Shown here: in pieces, positions 1 through 6,070 of the stretch
Position numbering within the stretch: the first letter of the stretch is position 1
How the letters are laid out: each line of letters begins with the position of its first letter
Source: Actinacidiphila acididurans
GTDB lineage: Bacteria > Actinomycetota > Actinomycetes > Streptomycetales > Streptomycetaceae
Length of the DNA: 64,000 nucleotides
NCBI RefSeq assembly: GCF_016918855.1
Contig: NZ_JADKYB010000010.1
Coordinates: 62,001-126,000, forward strand
Direction: 5' to 3'
The notes under the pieces: model-generated
The model's input: only the letters and a program-made list of their open reading frames with translations
The model's database searches: none
Told to the model about the DNA's origin: nothing
Program-made: the position numbers and the translations under genes

Positions 1-17
1 GGCGGTGAAGACGAGTG

Positions 18-560
18 ATGCTTCCTCGGCAGCGGTTCGGGCCCGAGCTGGCGCCAGACGACGAAGCGGTGCTGACGATGGTCGTGCTCGGCCTTCCGGC
101 GCTGCAAGGCAGCAAGTCTTACGAGGGCGGCGGCCGCATGGTCGAGTCGTCGGCGGCCGTGAAGCCGTGGCGGGAGGCGGTGGTGTGGGCGGCTCGGCAG
201 GCGATCATTCGTAGGCGGGGGTGGAGTGCGCTGGCCGGTCCGCGCGAAACATCGATGGTGTTCTCCCTAACCCGGCCCAAAGGGCCCATCGGCACGGGCC
301 GGAACGCGGGCCTGCTGCAGCCCTCGGCTCCGCCCCGCCTGGACTTCACACCGCACCTCAGCAAGCTGGCGCGCAGCACGGAGGATGCGCTGACGACGGC
401 CGGCGCCTACCGCGATGACGCGCTGCTGGTGGGCTACCGGCGGCTGGAGAAGCGGTACGCCACCGACCCCGGCCGGGTGCCGGATGTGCTGGAGTTGCAG
501 GGTGCCGTGATCCGGCTGTACCGGGCGGCAGTGGCCTCGCCGGGCGGTGATAGGCCGTGA
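18..560 (+). CDS. RusA-like Holliday junction resolvase
   Basis: The 180-aa product resembles the RusA family of phage and plasmid resolvases, metal-dependent endonucleases that cut Holliday junctions. An N-terminal VLGLPALQGSKSY stretch matches the usual RusA start. Near residue 112 the signature region reads TPHLSKLARSTEDAL followed by GAYRDDALLV, the K-x-DAL and DD elements of the family. The first canonical aspartate of this motif (normally P-D-L) is a histidine here, so catalytic activity is uncertain. A GTG at 15 is also possible. The ATG at 18 is preferred because it overlaps a TGA at 16-18 that would end an upstream gene, as in the coupled starts that follow. The next gene begins inside its stop codon (GTGA at 557). 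Confidence 0.65.
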   Translation: MLPRQRFGPELAPDDEAVLTMVVLGLPALQGSKSYEGGGRMVESSAAVKPWREAVVWAARQAIIRRRGWSALAGPRETSMVFSLTRPKGPIGTGRNAGLLQPSAPPRLDFTPHLSKLARSTEDALTTAGAYRDDALLVGYRRLEKRYATDPGRVPDVLELQGAVIRLYRAAVASPGGDRP

Positions 561-667
561 CGGGCGCGGAGATCGCGGCGGCCCTCGACGCTGCCGGCGT
601 GTCCCTGGTCGACGGCCAGGCGCCGCACCTGGCCCAGCCGCAGCCGGCGGCCAGTGCCGATCCGTGA
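557..667 (+). CDS. Short hypothetical protein, 36 aa
   Basis: A 36-codon frame starts with GTG inside the stop of the RusA-like gene and ends with TGA at 665-667, where the next coding segment begins in the same GTGA style. The product is alanine-rich (AEIAAALDAAGVSLVDG) and not recognised. The coupled position in a run of short plasmid genes is the main support. It may be a leader-like peptide or chance. Confidence 0.35.
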   Translation: MTGAEIAAALDAAGVSLVDGQAPHLAQPQPAASADP

Positions 668-917
668 CGGGTTCTGTTCGATGAACGGGCTGTCGCCATC
701 ACCGGCGGCGACCTGCACTGGACTGGGGCGACGAGCACGCGCGGCACGCCGGTGGTGGCACACGCGAGCCAGGTCGCAACCGCGTATCGGCTGGCGTTCG
801 GGTGGCACCACGGCCGGAAGCCTCAGCAACGTGCGCCCGACGTGCGGCTACCCGGGGTGCGTGCAGGGTGGACATCTTGCGGACCGGCCGCTGCGGCGCA
901 ACGAGGTGGCGCCGTGA
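664..917 (+). pseudogene. HNH endonuclease-like gene with two frameshifts
   Basis: Two reading frames each hold half of an HNH-type protein. One frame from about 669 reads VLFDERAVAITGGDLHW, then VATAYRLAFGWHHGRKP, the helix and basic part seen in phage and plasmid HNH proteins. Another frame from about 834 reads NVRPTCGYPGCVQGGHL, the Cys/His metal-site part, and ends with TGA at 915-917. Removing one base near 669 and one near 833 would join a GTG at 664 to this stop as a protein of about 83 aa. Both ends keep GTGA overlaps with the neighbours. Either the gene is decayed or the sequence has two single-base insertions. Confidence 0.5.
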
Positions 918-1128
918 CGCTGCCGGGCGCGACGTGGAACCGCGGCGTTGACCTGATCGCGGTCCAGCGCGCCATGACGCGGCAGTGGCCGTGCCCGGAG
1001 CTGACCGCAGAGGAGCAGCGGTACGCCGGGCGGAGCAGACGGCCGCGGGCTGGTCCACGCAGAAGAACGACGACCGGCTGAGCGTCGCGGACCGCAGGGT
1101 GACCCGCCGGCGGGGAGGCAGGTCGTGA
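914..1128 (+). pseudogene. Short conserved plasmid protein, probably frameshifted
   Basis: From GTG 914 the frame reads VDLIAVQRAMTRQWPCPELT and runs to TGA 1081 as a 55-aa product with an arginine-rich, non-descript tail. At about 1030 a second frame takes over with a more natural composition (AEQTAAGWSTQKNDDRLSV) and ends in TGA 1126-1128, overlapping the GTG start of the next gene at 1125. The usual overlapping-stop arrangement argues that the authentic product ends at 1128 and that one base is missing near 1030. Function is not recognised. Confidence 0.4.
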
Positions 1129-1373
1129 TCCGACTGCCCCTGCTCGTCCTTGAAGTCGCGGTGATCAACACGGCCTGGACGTTGGCCTGGACGTGGCTGC
1201 CAGTGCTGCTGGCCGGGGTACCCGCCATCGCCGGATGGCGTTGGGTGGGCGGCGGCCGGCGGGCCCGGCGCATCAGGTGGCCGGACATGTCCGGGACGGT
1301 CCGGATGCACCCGGGACAAGACGCCGAACCTGCGTCCGGACACGCCGACAAGCAGGACGGAGGGGGGCTTTGA
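1125..1373 (+). CDS. Small membrane protein, 82 aa
   Basis: GTG 1125 overlaps the TGA of the preceding segment. The first about 40 residues are hydrophobic with tryptophans (INTAWTLAWTWLPVLLAGVP), giving one or two membrane helices, followed by a basic stretch (GGGRRARRIR) and a polar tail. No family is recognised. It may be a small spread or transfer-associated membrane protein, but nothing in the sequence fixes a role. The tail is encoded by DNA rich in GTCCGG repeats. Confidence 0.45.
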   Translation: MIRLPLLVLEVAVINTAWTLAWTWLPVLLAGVPAIAGWRWVGGGRRARRIRWPDMSGTVRMHPGQDAEPASGHADKQDGGGL

Positions 1374-1428
1374 CCAGCACGGACCTGTCCGGATGTGTCC
1401 GGCGGGGCCGGTCCGGACGTGTCCGGAC
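1281..1428. repeat. Cluster of GTCCGG/GTCCGGAC palindromic repeats
   Basis: Seven GTCCGG hexamers fall within about 150 bp just upstream of the WhiB-like gene. They include a perfect 14-bp palindrome CCGGACATGTCCGG at 1281-1294 and two adjacent copies of the self-complementary octamer GTCCGGAC at 1411-1428, separated by 2 bp. The octamer also occurs in the proline-rich linker region of the membrane-protein gene at 6071-7138. The density and symmetry suggest operator sites for a plasmid-encoded regulator. Confidence 0.45.
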
Positions 1429-1450
1429 ACTACGAAGCAAGGAGCTGATC

Positions 1451-1791
1451 ATGCCGCGACCCGGCCGTTATGCCCCGGACACCCTCCCCCGCGCCCGAAC
1501 CTGGAAAGACGACGCCGCCTGCGCCGGGGTCGAGACCGCCGTGTTCTTCCCGACCGGGAAGAACGGGTGTCGACCGAGTCCGAAGCCCAGTACGCCAAGA
1601 CGTTCTGCGACGCCTGCCCAGTACGGGCCACGTGCCTGTCGCACGCCCTGACGCACCGCGAGGACTACGGCGTGTGGGGCGGCCTGGAGAAGAACAAGCG
1701 GGCCGGCCTGATCCGCCAGGCCCGCCTGGCGGCCGAGCGGCAGCGCCGCCGCGCCAGGGAGCGCGAGCGGGCCGCCGGCGCGGTGGCGTAG
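1451..1791 (+). pseudogene. WhiB-like iron-sulfur regulator with a frameshift
   Basis: WhiB-like (Wbl) proteins are small actinobacterial transcription regulators that bind a [4Fe-4S] cluster through four cysteines. From ATG 1451 the frame reads TWKDDAACAG and AVFFPTGK, holding the first cysteine. At about 1560 the family continues in the -1 frame as FCDACPVRATCL, with the other three cysteines, then YGVWGG, the turn motif, and a basic arginine-rich C-terminus ending at TAG 1791. A one-base deletion around 1558-1564 would explain the break. No classic slippery heptamer is visible, so programmed frameshifting is unlikely. If the break is real the regulator is dead. Confidence 0.7.
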
Positions 1792-1864
1792 CCCCGCCCC
1801 GTGCACGCGGACGGGCCCTCTGCCCGGCCGTCCAGGACACCAACGAACGAAGGACAGCAGCACC

Positions 1865-2110
1865 ATGATCAGCGAACTGAACGGCCACGTGCAGCCCCAG
1901 AAGCGGCGCCCGAGGCGCAGGGGCGAGGAACGAGAGCTGCTGCGCGCGCAACTAAAGAAGGGCTACGCGCGGCCCGCGTCGATCCGGAACCTAGCCGCCG
2001 AGCACGACCTGTCGTACGGGTTGACGCGCGTCCTGCTGCTGGAGGCGGGCGTCGAGCTGCGCACCCGCAAGCACAAGCCCTCACCGGCCGGAGTGACCGA
2101 CGCCCACTGA
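1865..2110 (+). CDS. Small helix-turn-helix DNA-binding protein
   Basis: This 81-aa basic protein has an arginine-rich N-terminus (QKRRPRRRGEE) followed by a helix-turn-helix that reads SIRNLAAEHDLSYGLTRVLL and then GVELRTRKHK. It resembles the short actinobacterial HTH proteins with a SIR-x-LA-xx-x-x-x-SYG pattern that act as DNA-binding regulators. An AAGGA ribosome site lies about 10 bases before ATG 1865. It stands in a run of same-strand short plasmid genes and its target is not known. Confidence 0.65.
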   Translation: MISELNGHVQPQKRRPRRRGEERELLRAQLKKGYARPASIRNLAAEHDLSYGLTRVLLLEAGVELRTRKHKPSPAGVTDAH

Positions 2111-2173
2111 CCCCGCTGTGCCTGCCGCTGCCACGACGGGCGGGCGCGGCCGGGGCGCGCACGAGGGAAACGT

Positions 2174-2485
2174 ATGCCCAGACGCACACGGTGCTGGCGC
2201 TGCCAGCGCGAGGTGCTGTGGACGGTCACCGAGACCGGAAGGCGGCTGGCGGTGGACCCGCAGCCCTCGCAGGAGGGCAACACTGCGGTGTTCCGGGACG
2301 GCGCGGGCACGTACCGCTCCCGTCGTCCGACCGAGGAGCTTCCGGCCGCACCGTGGGAGCGGATGTACGTCCCGCACGTCGCCACCTGCCCGAAGCACGC
2401 CGAGGAAGCGCCGGCGACGCCGCCGGTGCTGCCACCGGGTGTCGCGGACTTCACCGCCTACCGACGCAAGGCCAAAGGCCGATGA
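2174..2485 (+). CDS. Conserved plasmid protein with a possible zinc site
   Basis: The 103-aa product begins MPRRTRCWRCQREVLWTV, with a CxxC pair, and has a later CPKH element, which together could form a small zinc site. Residues between look like a short beta-rich domain (GNTAVFRDGAGTYRSR). The family is not recognised. ATG 2174 follows a GAGGGAAACGT stretch that could serve as a ribosome site. A 12-codon frame (ATG 2482) bridges to the next gene. Confidence 0.5.
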   Translation: MPRRTRCWRCQREVLWTVTETGRRLAVDPQPSQEGNTAVFRDGAGTYRSRRPTEELPAAPWERMYVPHVATCPKHAEEAPATPPVLPPGVADFTAYRRKAKGR

Positions 2486-2519
2486 GCTCACCGCTGGACA
2501 GCAACCGAGAAGAGATGCC

Positions 2520-3575
2520 GTGAGCAACGACCAGGAGCAGCCCCCGGGGTGCTTGACCGGTTGCCCGCCGCACGAGTTCGGCAACGCCCTGGCCTGGAAG
2601 TGGACGCGCGAGATGCCGCCGACGCTTAAGGGCGGGTTCCTGACGCTTCTGTACGCGATGCGGGCGATGGCCGCCGCGTCCGGTGAACTGCGGTTCTCCG
2701 GCGACGGCAGGCCGATCCGCATCCAGGACATCGCCAAGGCCGCCGGCTGCCGGGAGAAGGACGCCCGGCGCTACCTGGAGGCCGCGGTCCTCTCCGGTGT
2801 CGTGGCGGTCATCGGCGAGCGGCGGCGAGGCAAGCCGACGCTGTACGCACTGGTCCTCGGGCCGGTACAGCACTGGGAGGCGGGGGCCGCGCATCTGCGG
2901 GCGACCAGGCGGACCCGCAAGGCTCCCGAGCCCGTGGAGAGTTCGGGCCACAGCGGCCCGAACTTCGAGGTGGAGGTTCGGGCCACGGCGGCCCGAACCG
3001 AGGAGGGCTGGGTTCAGGCCACGGCGGCCCTAACTGACGCCGATGAAGTTCGGGCCACAGCGGCCCGTATGGGTTCGGGCCACGGCGGCCCGATTGGTTC
3101 GGGCCGCCGTGGCCCGAATAACCCAGGAAGTAACCAGGAACTACCCCAAGAAGTGGCTGAGGTAGTACCCCAACCACAGGAGCGCGCGGGCGCGCGAGCC
3201 GACGATCAGTCCCCCGAGCACGACGGGCCGGCCGGGACCGCTGCGCGGCCCGGCGGCGGCGACCCCGCGCAGACGCGGCGGTTCTGTGCCTGCGGCCAGC
3301 GGCTGCTGAGAGCGGACCGGAACCAGTGTGGCGGATGCCTCCGTAAAACGGCCCAGAAGCCGGTACAAGGTGCTTTCCTACTGCCCCTGACCGGAGGAGC
3401 CCGCCGAGATCCTCCGAAGGCTCATTGGAACGCTCAGTGGCCACTTGAGGACCCTGCGGCACCGGCCCGGGTGTGCGCCTGCGGACGCGAGTACCGGCTG
3501 ACCGGCTCCGACTGCTGCCCGGCCTGTGTGCATGCCGCGCAACAGCAGGACCTCGGTCTGGCGGTGGGCCGGTGA
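2520..3575 (+). CDS. Winged-helix protein, candidate replication initiator
   Basis: This 351-aa protein has a winged-helix-like N-terminal domain (about residues 30-115, with IRIQDIAKAAGCREKDARRY and the wing GERRRGKPTLYALVL). A low-complexity linker follows (about 140-205). The C-terminus has two Zn-ribbon-like parts, CACGQ...CGGC and CACGR...CPAC. The linker DNA carries six 21-bp palindromes. In several Streptomyces linear plasmids the replication origin iterons lie inside the rep gene, and this gene has the same architecture, so a role as initiator protein is inferred. No DnaB-like partner is next to it. GTG 2520 overlaps the TGA of a 12-codon leader. The stop overlaps the next GTG. Confidence 0.55.
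   Translation: MSNDQEQPPGCLTGCPPHEFGNALAWKWTREMPPTLKGGFLTLLYAMRAMAAASGELRFSGDGRPIRIQDIAKAAGCREKDARRYLEAAVLSGVVAVIGERRRGKPTLYALVLGPVQHWEAGAAHLRATRRTRKAPEPVESSGHSGPNFEVEVRATAARTEEGWVQATAALTDADEVRATAARMGSGHGGPIGSGRRGPNNPGSNQELPQEVAEVVPQPQERAGARADDQSPEHDGPAGTAARPGGGDPAQTRRFCACGQRLLRADRNQCGGCLRKTAQKPVQGAFLLPLTGGARRDPPKAHWNAQWPLEDPAAPARVCACGREYRLTGSDCCPACVHAAQQQDLGLAVGR
2942..3118. repeat. Six iteron-like 21-bp palindromes inside the wHTH gene
   Basis: The consensus is TTCGGGCC-ACRGC-GGCCCGAA, with 8-bp inverted arms around a 5-bp centre. Copies lie at 2942-2962 and 2977-2997 (perfect arms), 3013-3033 (two changes), 3049-3069, 3074-3094 and 3098-3118. The last has perfect arms and an inverted centre (GCCGT). 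Start-to-start spacing is 35, 36, 36, 25 and 24 bp. Such an array is typical of plasmid iterons or a repeated operator. Because it is embedded in the gene it also dictates the repeated protein stretch VRATAAR. Confidence 0.8.
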
Positions 3576-4030
3576 ACCCGGACTTCCTGCCGGCCCTGCA
3601 CCGGCCGTTGCGCGCCCTGGGCGCCTACGCGGAGCGGCACGAGGTGAACGACCAGGCGCTGGCGGAGATCTGCGCCGAAGTCGACCGGGCCCGGCAGCTC
3701 GTCGCCCAAGCCCGCGGCGCCCGGTGGGCCAACGCGTGCACCGGCCATCCCGGCGGGCCGGTCGACCCGACCACGCCGAAGGGCTGCCTGCTGTGCGGCA
3801 CGCAGGAACGGCGCCCGGGCCGCCCGCTGCCGAACGACTTCGCACCCAGCGAAGTCCTGCGGTTCCTCCACGCCCTCGGGCAGGACGCCGGCACCCGCCG
3901 CTACGGCGCACAGGCCGTCACCCGAGCCCTGGTCACCGCCCACCGCCGCCTCTCGACCCCGCGGCCCGCTGTGCCGGCCGGCCACACAACGACACCGAAG
4001 GAGCGAAGTGATGCTCAGCACGCCCGATGA
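3572..4030 (+). CDS. Hypothetical plasmid protein, 152 aa
   Basis: GTG 3572 overlaps the stop of the winged-helix gene. The product starts VNPDFLPALHRPLRALGAYA and is largely helical. A CTGHPGG...GCLLCG stretch in the middle could bind a metal, and a second helical part (PSEVLRFLHALGQDAGTRRY) follows. It is not recognised. The end overlaps the next ATG at 4011, which has its own ribosome site, so this belongs to the same transcription unit as its neighbours. Confidence 0.5.
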   Translation: MNPDFLPALHRPLRALGAYAERHEVNDQALAEICAEVDRARQLVAQARGARWANACTGHPGGPVDPTTPKGCLLCGTQERRPGRPLPNDFAPSEVLRFLHALGQDAGTRRYGAQAVTRALVTAHRRLSTPRPAVPAGHTTTPKERSDAQHAR

Positions 4031-4325
4031 AGTGCGTGGATTCCTGCGCATGTGCCTCGATCCCGGCCTCGGCCGGGATCGGCGCACCCCCACCGAACTC
4101 ACCGTGGTCATGCCGGACTGGCTGCTGGGCCACCTCGCCGAGCACGCTCCGCACCTGGCGGCCCTGCACGCCGACGTCACAGTCGCCGAGGAGCTGGCCG
4201 CCGAAGCCCGCGTCTCCTACGCCGAAGCGCTCCTGGCATGGATCACCGAGCTGCCGACACAGCGCGCCATGGCCGCCGCCTCACCCGATTTCCCGACAAC
4301 CTTCGACCAGCGAGACGGAGACTGA
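4011..4325 (+). CDS. Hypothetical plasmid protein, 104 aa
   Basis: ATG 4011 is chosen over the in-frame GTG 4008 because AAGGAG at 3998-4003 is well placed for it. The acidic helical protein (LTVVMPDWLLGHLAEHAPHL, then VAEELAAEARVSYAEALLAW) has no recognised domain. It overlaps the 3' end of the preceding gene by 20 bases and is followed at once by the next start. Confidence 0.5.
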   Translation: MLSTPDEVRGFLRMCLDPGLGRDRRTPTELTVVMPDWLLGHLAEHAPHLAALHADVTVAEELAAEARVSYAEALLAWITELPTQRAMAAASPDFPTTFDQRDGD

Positions 4326-4326
4326 C

Positions 4327-4635
4327 GTGCCCAAGACCCGATGGCAGACCAATCACCAGTACCGGGCCATGGCCGAACGTCTGCACCACCTGGGGCTGCT
4401 CACGCCGCCCGCCCAGCCCGGCCCCACTTTCGACTGCGGCGGCCCCGGCTGCGACGCCACCGCCTCGACGGACACGGCTCTGGCCGAGTGGAGCCACCCG
4501 GCCAGCGGGCCCTGGTTGTGTGCGGCCTGCACGGAAAAGCACTGGTCACCTGGAGCACGGGCCCGGCTTAGCGGTCTCCGCCGGAGACTGGGCCCTGGTC
4601 GCCTCGGGTGCTTTCCTCTTGGGCCGATCGCTTGA
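4327..4635 (+). CDS. Small putative zinc-binding protein
   Basis: GTG 4327 lies next to the stop of the preceding gene. The 102-aa product has CGGPGCDATA near residue 36 and CAACTEKHW near residue 64, giving a CxxxxC...CxxCxxxH pattern that could hold zinc. The last about 23 residues are arginine and glycine rich and overlap the convergent minus-strand gene ending at 4568, so the true end may be earlier. Function is unknown. Confidence 0.4.
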   Translation: MPKTRWQTNHQYRAMAERLHHLGLLTPPAQPGPTFDCGGPGCDATASTDTALAEWSHPASGPWLCAACTEKHWSPGARARLSGLRRRLGPGRLGCFPLGPIA

Positions 4636-4885
4636 GATCGGTCCGTTCCCCCTGGCGTAGCGTCCGGCCACCGAAGAAGGCCAGCACTGCTGCCCAGTCC
4701 CACAGGCGTAGGCGACCGCGCTCGTACACCGGGCGCGGGAAGTCGTCGGTGGCCGCGAGCTGCCGAATCCGCGGCGCCTCCACGCGCTTGATGCCTGCCG
4801 CTTCGAGCCGGTCCGGCATCTCGGGAATCGACACCAACTCGGGTTGCTCCTCCCTGGTCGCGCTCCCTTGGGGGGAATCGGACAT
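4568..4885 (-). CDS. AlpA/MerR-like DNA-binding regulator
   Basis: The 105-aa product has the layout of small excisionase or AlpA-like winged-helix proteins: VSIPEMPDRLEAAGI, then VEAPRIRQLAATDDFPRPVY and GRLRLWDWAAVLAFF. Such proteins bind operators or recombination sites. The start at 4885 is favoured by GGAAGGG just upstream. The gene points away from the transfer block and sits beside a 12-bp inverted repeat (4899-4928) in a short AT-rich stretch, so it probably autoregulates and may control the divergent transfer genes. No integrase is present, so regulation rather than excision is the likelier role. Confidence 0.6.
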   Translation of the reverse strand: MSDSPQGSATREEQPELVSIPEMPDRLEAAGIKRVEAPRIRQLAATDDFPRPVYERGRLRLWDWAAVLAFFGGRTLRQGERTDLKRSAQEESTRGDQGPVSGGDR

Positions 4886-4898
4886 AGCGACACCCTTC

Positions 4899-4928
4899 CG
4901 ACTTATTTGCGTCAATGCAAATAAGTCG
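4899..4928. promoter_or_regulatory. 12-bp inverted repeat operator
   Basis: CGACTTATTTGC at 4899-4910 is followed after 6 bp by its exact reverse complement at 4917-4928. The arms are AT-rich in otherwise GC-rich DNA. The element lies 14 bp upstream of the minus-strand AlpA/MerR-like start, where an operator for this protein would be expected. Confidence 0.65.
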
Positions 4929-4962
4929 TTAGCCTTCAAGTACCAGCAAAACCCCGGGCTTA

Positions 4963-5055
4963 GTGGTCGCACACGAAGTCCGGGGTCGCTGGAAACGGAG
5001 GTGCCCGGTGGTCGCACGCCGGGCACCTCCTCAACCTCGGCCGTGGTCGCACACG
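4963..5055. repeat. Three GTGGTCGCAC direct repeats with a 12-bp hairpin
   Basis: GTGGTCGCAC occurs at 4963-4972, 5008-5017 and 5043-5052. The first and third copies extend to GTGGTCGCACACG. The middle copy lies in the loop of a perfect hairpin with arms GGAGGTGCCCGG (4997-5008) and its complement (5019-5030). The array sits between divergent genes, directly before the transfer block, so it may be an operator set, a 5'-leader structure or part of a transfer origin. Confidence 0.5.
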
Positions 5056-5097
5056 GACCGGGACACGTCAGACCTGCTACCGACAGGAGCCGACGCA

Positions 5098-5487
5098 GTG
5101 CCCCACTGTACTGATCACACCTGCGCGGACACCGAGAACGACGTCGTCCGCGTCCTGCTCGCCGTCGCCGAGCACTTCACCCAGATCTTGCCCACCGAGG
5201 TCCTGGACACCGAAATGCTGCTCGTCATCATCAGCGCCGAGGCGTACGACGCCTGTGGGCGCAGCGTCGGCCGCCGGACCGTCGAACTGTCGCGGGCTGC
5301 TCAGGCCGCCGCGCCCCAGGTGGCCGTCGGCATCACCCGCGGTGAGTACGCGCTGGGGCTGCGCCGCGAGTTCGCCCCGGCTGGCCGTGAGTGGACCGAC
5401 GACGACAACCGGCCGGTCATCCCGCGCATCCCCCATCCCCGCCGTGAGCAGCCCGGCGCTCCCCAGCAGAACGGTGCTGCCCGATGA
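5098..5487 (+). CDS. Hypothetical protein, first gene of the transfer block
   Basis: GTG 5098 has AGGAG 8 bases upstream. The longer frame back to 4963 would be encoded by the repeat region and is rejected. The 129-aa product begins VPHCTDHTCADTENDVVRVL, is helical in the middle and ends in a proline-rich tail. No family is recognised. It overlaps the next ATG (ATGA at 5484), so it is probably co-transcribed with the genes behind it. Confidence 0.5.
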   Translation: MPHCTDHTCADTENDVVRVLLAVAEHFTQILPTEVLDTEMLLVIISAEAYDACGRSVGRRTVELSRAAQAAAPQVAVGITRGEYALGLRREFAPAGREWTDDDNRPVIPRIPHPRREQPGAPQQNGAAR

Positions 5488-5777
5488 GCGAGGAAGGCGC
5501 CGCCGAACTGCACCGCGGCGCCGCCCAGGACTACCGGGACGGGGCCGCCCAGCGCGCCCCCGCCGCAGTCCGGACAGCCGACGCCACCACCCGCAGCCAC
5601 GCCCGCGAGGCGACCCAGGCGAACGGGGCTGGCTCTGATATGGCCGAGATCACCCCTGTCGCGAAGGACGCGAACGCCACGGTCGAGGAGTTGCAAGCGC
5701 GCGCAAGGGCCGACTACGAACAGCAGCGCGCGCTCGAAGCCGCCCGCGGCAAGCTCCAGGCCCAGGGAGACGACTGA
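5484..5777 (+). CDS. Hypothetical helical protein, 97 aa
   Basis: ATG 5484 overlaps the preceding stop. The product is charged and alanine-rich with a likely coiled coil near the C-terminus (VEELQARARADYEQQRALEA). No enzymatic motif is visible. The next gene starts 2 bases after its stop. Confidence 0.5.
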   Translation: MSEEGAAELHRGAAQDYRDGAAQRAPAAVRTADATTRSHAREATQANGAGSDMAEITPVAKDANATVEELQARARADYEQQRALEAARGKLQAQGDD

Positions 5778-5778
5778 C

Positions 5779-6024
5779 GTGGGCGCTCTCGACTGGTTTC
5801 CCGGCAACGACCGCAAGCTCGCCGCCGACTGCGTGGGACCTGAGTCCGCCAGTGGGGAGGCCCCGCGCTGGCTGTGCGAACGGCACCGCAGCCATGGCAT
5901 CCCGAAGGCCGCAGCAGCAGGCCAGGCCCCGGAATCCGCGGTGCCCGCGTCCGAGGCCGCCGCGGATTCCGAGGCCGCTGAGGCGGCTGGCGGCACACCG
6001 GCCGGGCCTGCTGCTTTCGAGTAG
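5779..6024 (+). CDS. Hypothetical small protein, 81 aa
   Basis: GTG 5779 follows the preceding stop directly. The N-terminal half (LDWFPGNDRKLAADCVGPES, then PRWLCERHRSHGIP) has two cysteines and two histidines. The second half is an alanine/glutamate-rich disordered tail. It is unrecognised and is supported only by operon position and codon use. Confidence 0.4.
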   Translation: MGALDWFPGNDRKLAADCVGPESASGEAPRWLCERHRSHGIPKAAAAGQAPESAVPASEAAADSEAAEAAGGTPAGPAAFE

Positions 6025-6070
6025 CGTGCCCGGCCTTCACCTGTATCGCCACCACAGAAAGGCAGCGACC

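Noticed and set aside
1451..1791. Programmed -1 frameshifting in the WhiB-like gene
   Set aside because: No X-XXY-YYZ slippery heptamer or downstream pseudoknot is evident at the shift, and neighbouring genes have similar indels.
2942..3118. A CRISPR-like array
   Set aside because: Repeats are short palindromes with 3-15 bp between them and lie within a coding frame. No cas genes are present.
4885..5097. The AlpA/MerR-like protein as an excisionase of an integrative element
   Set aside because: No integrase, att repeat or tRNA is seen in the window, so a plain regulator is more likely.
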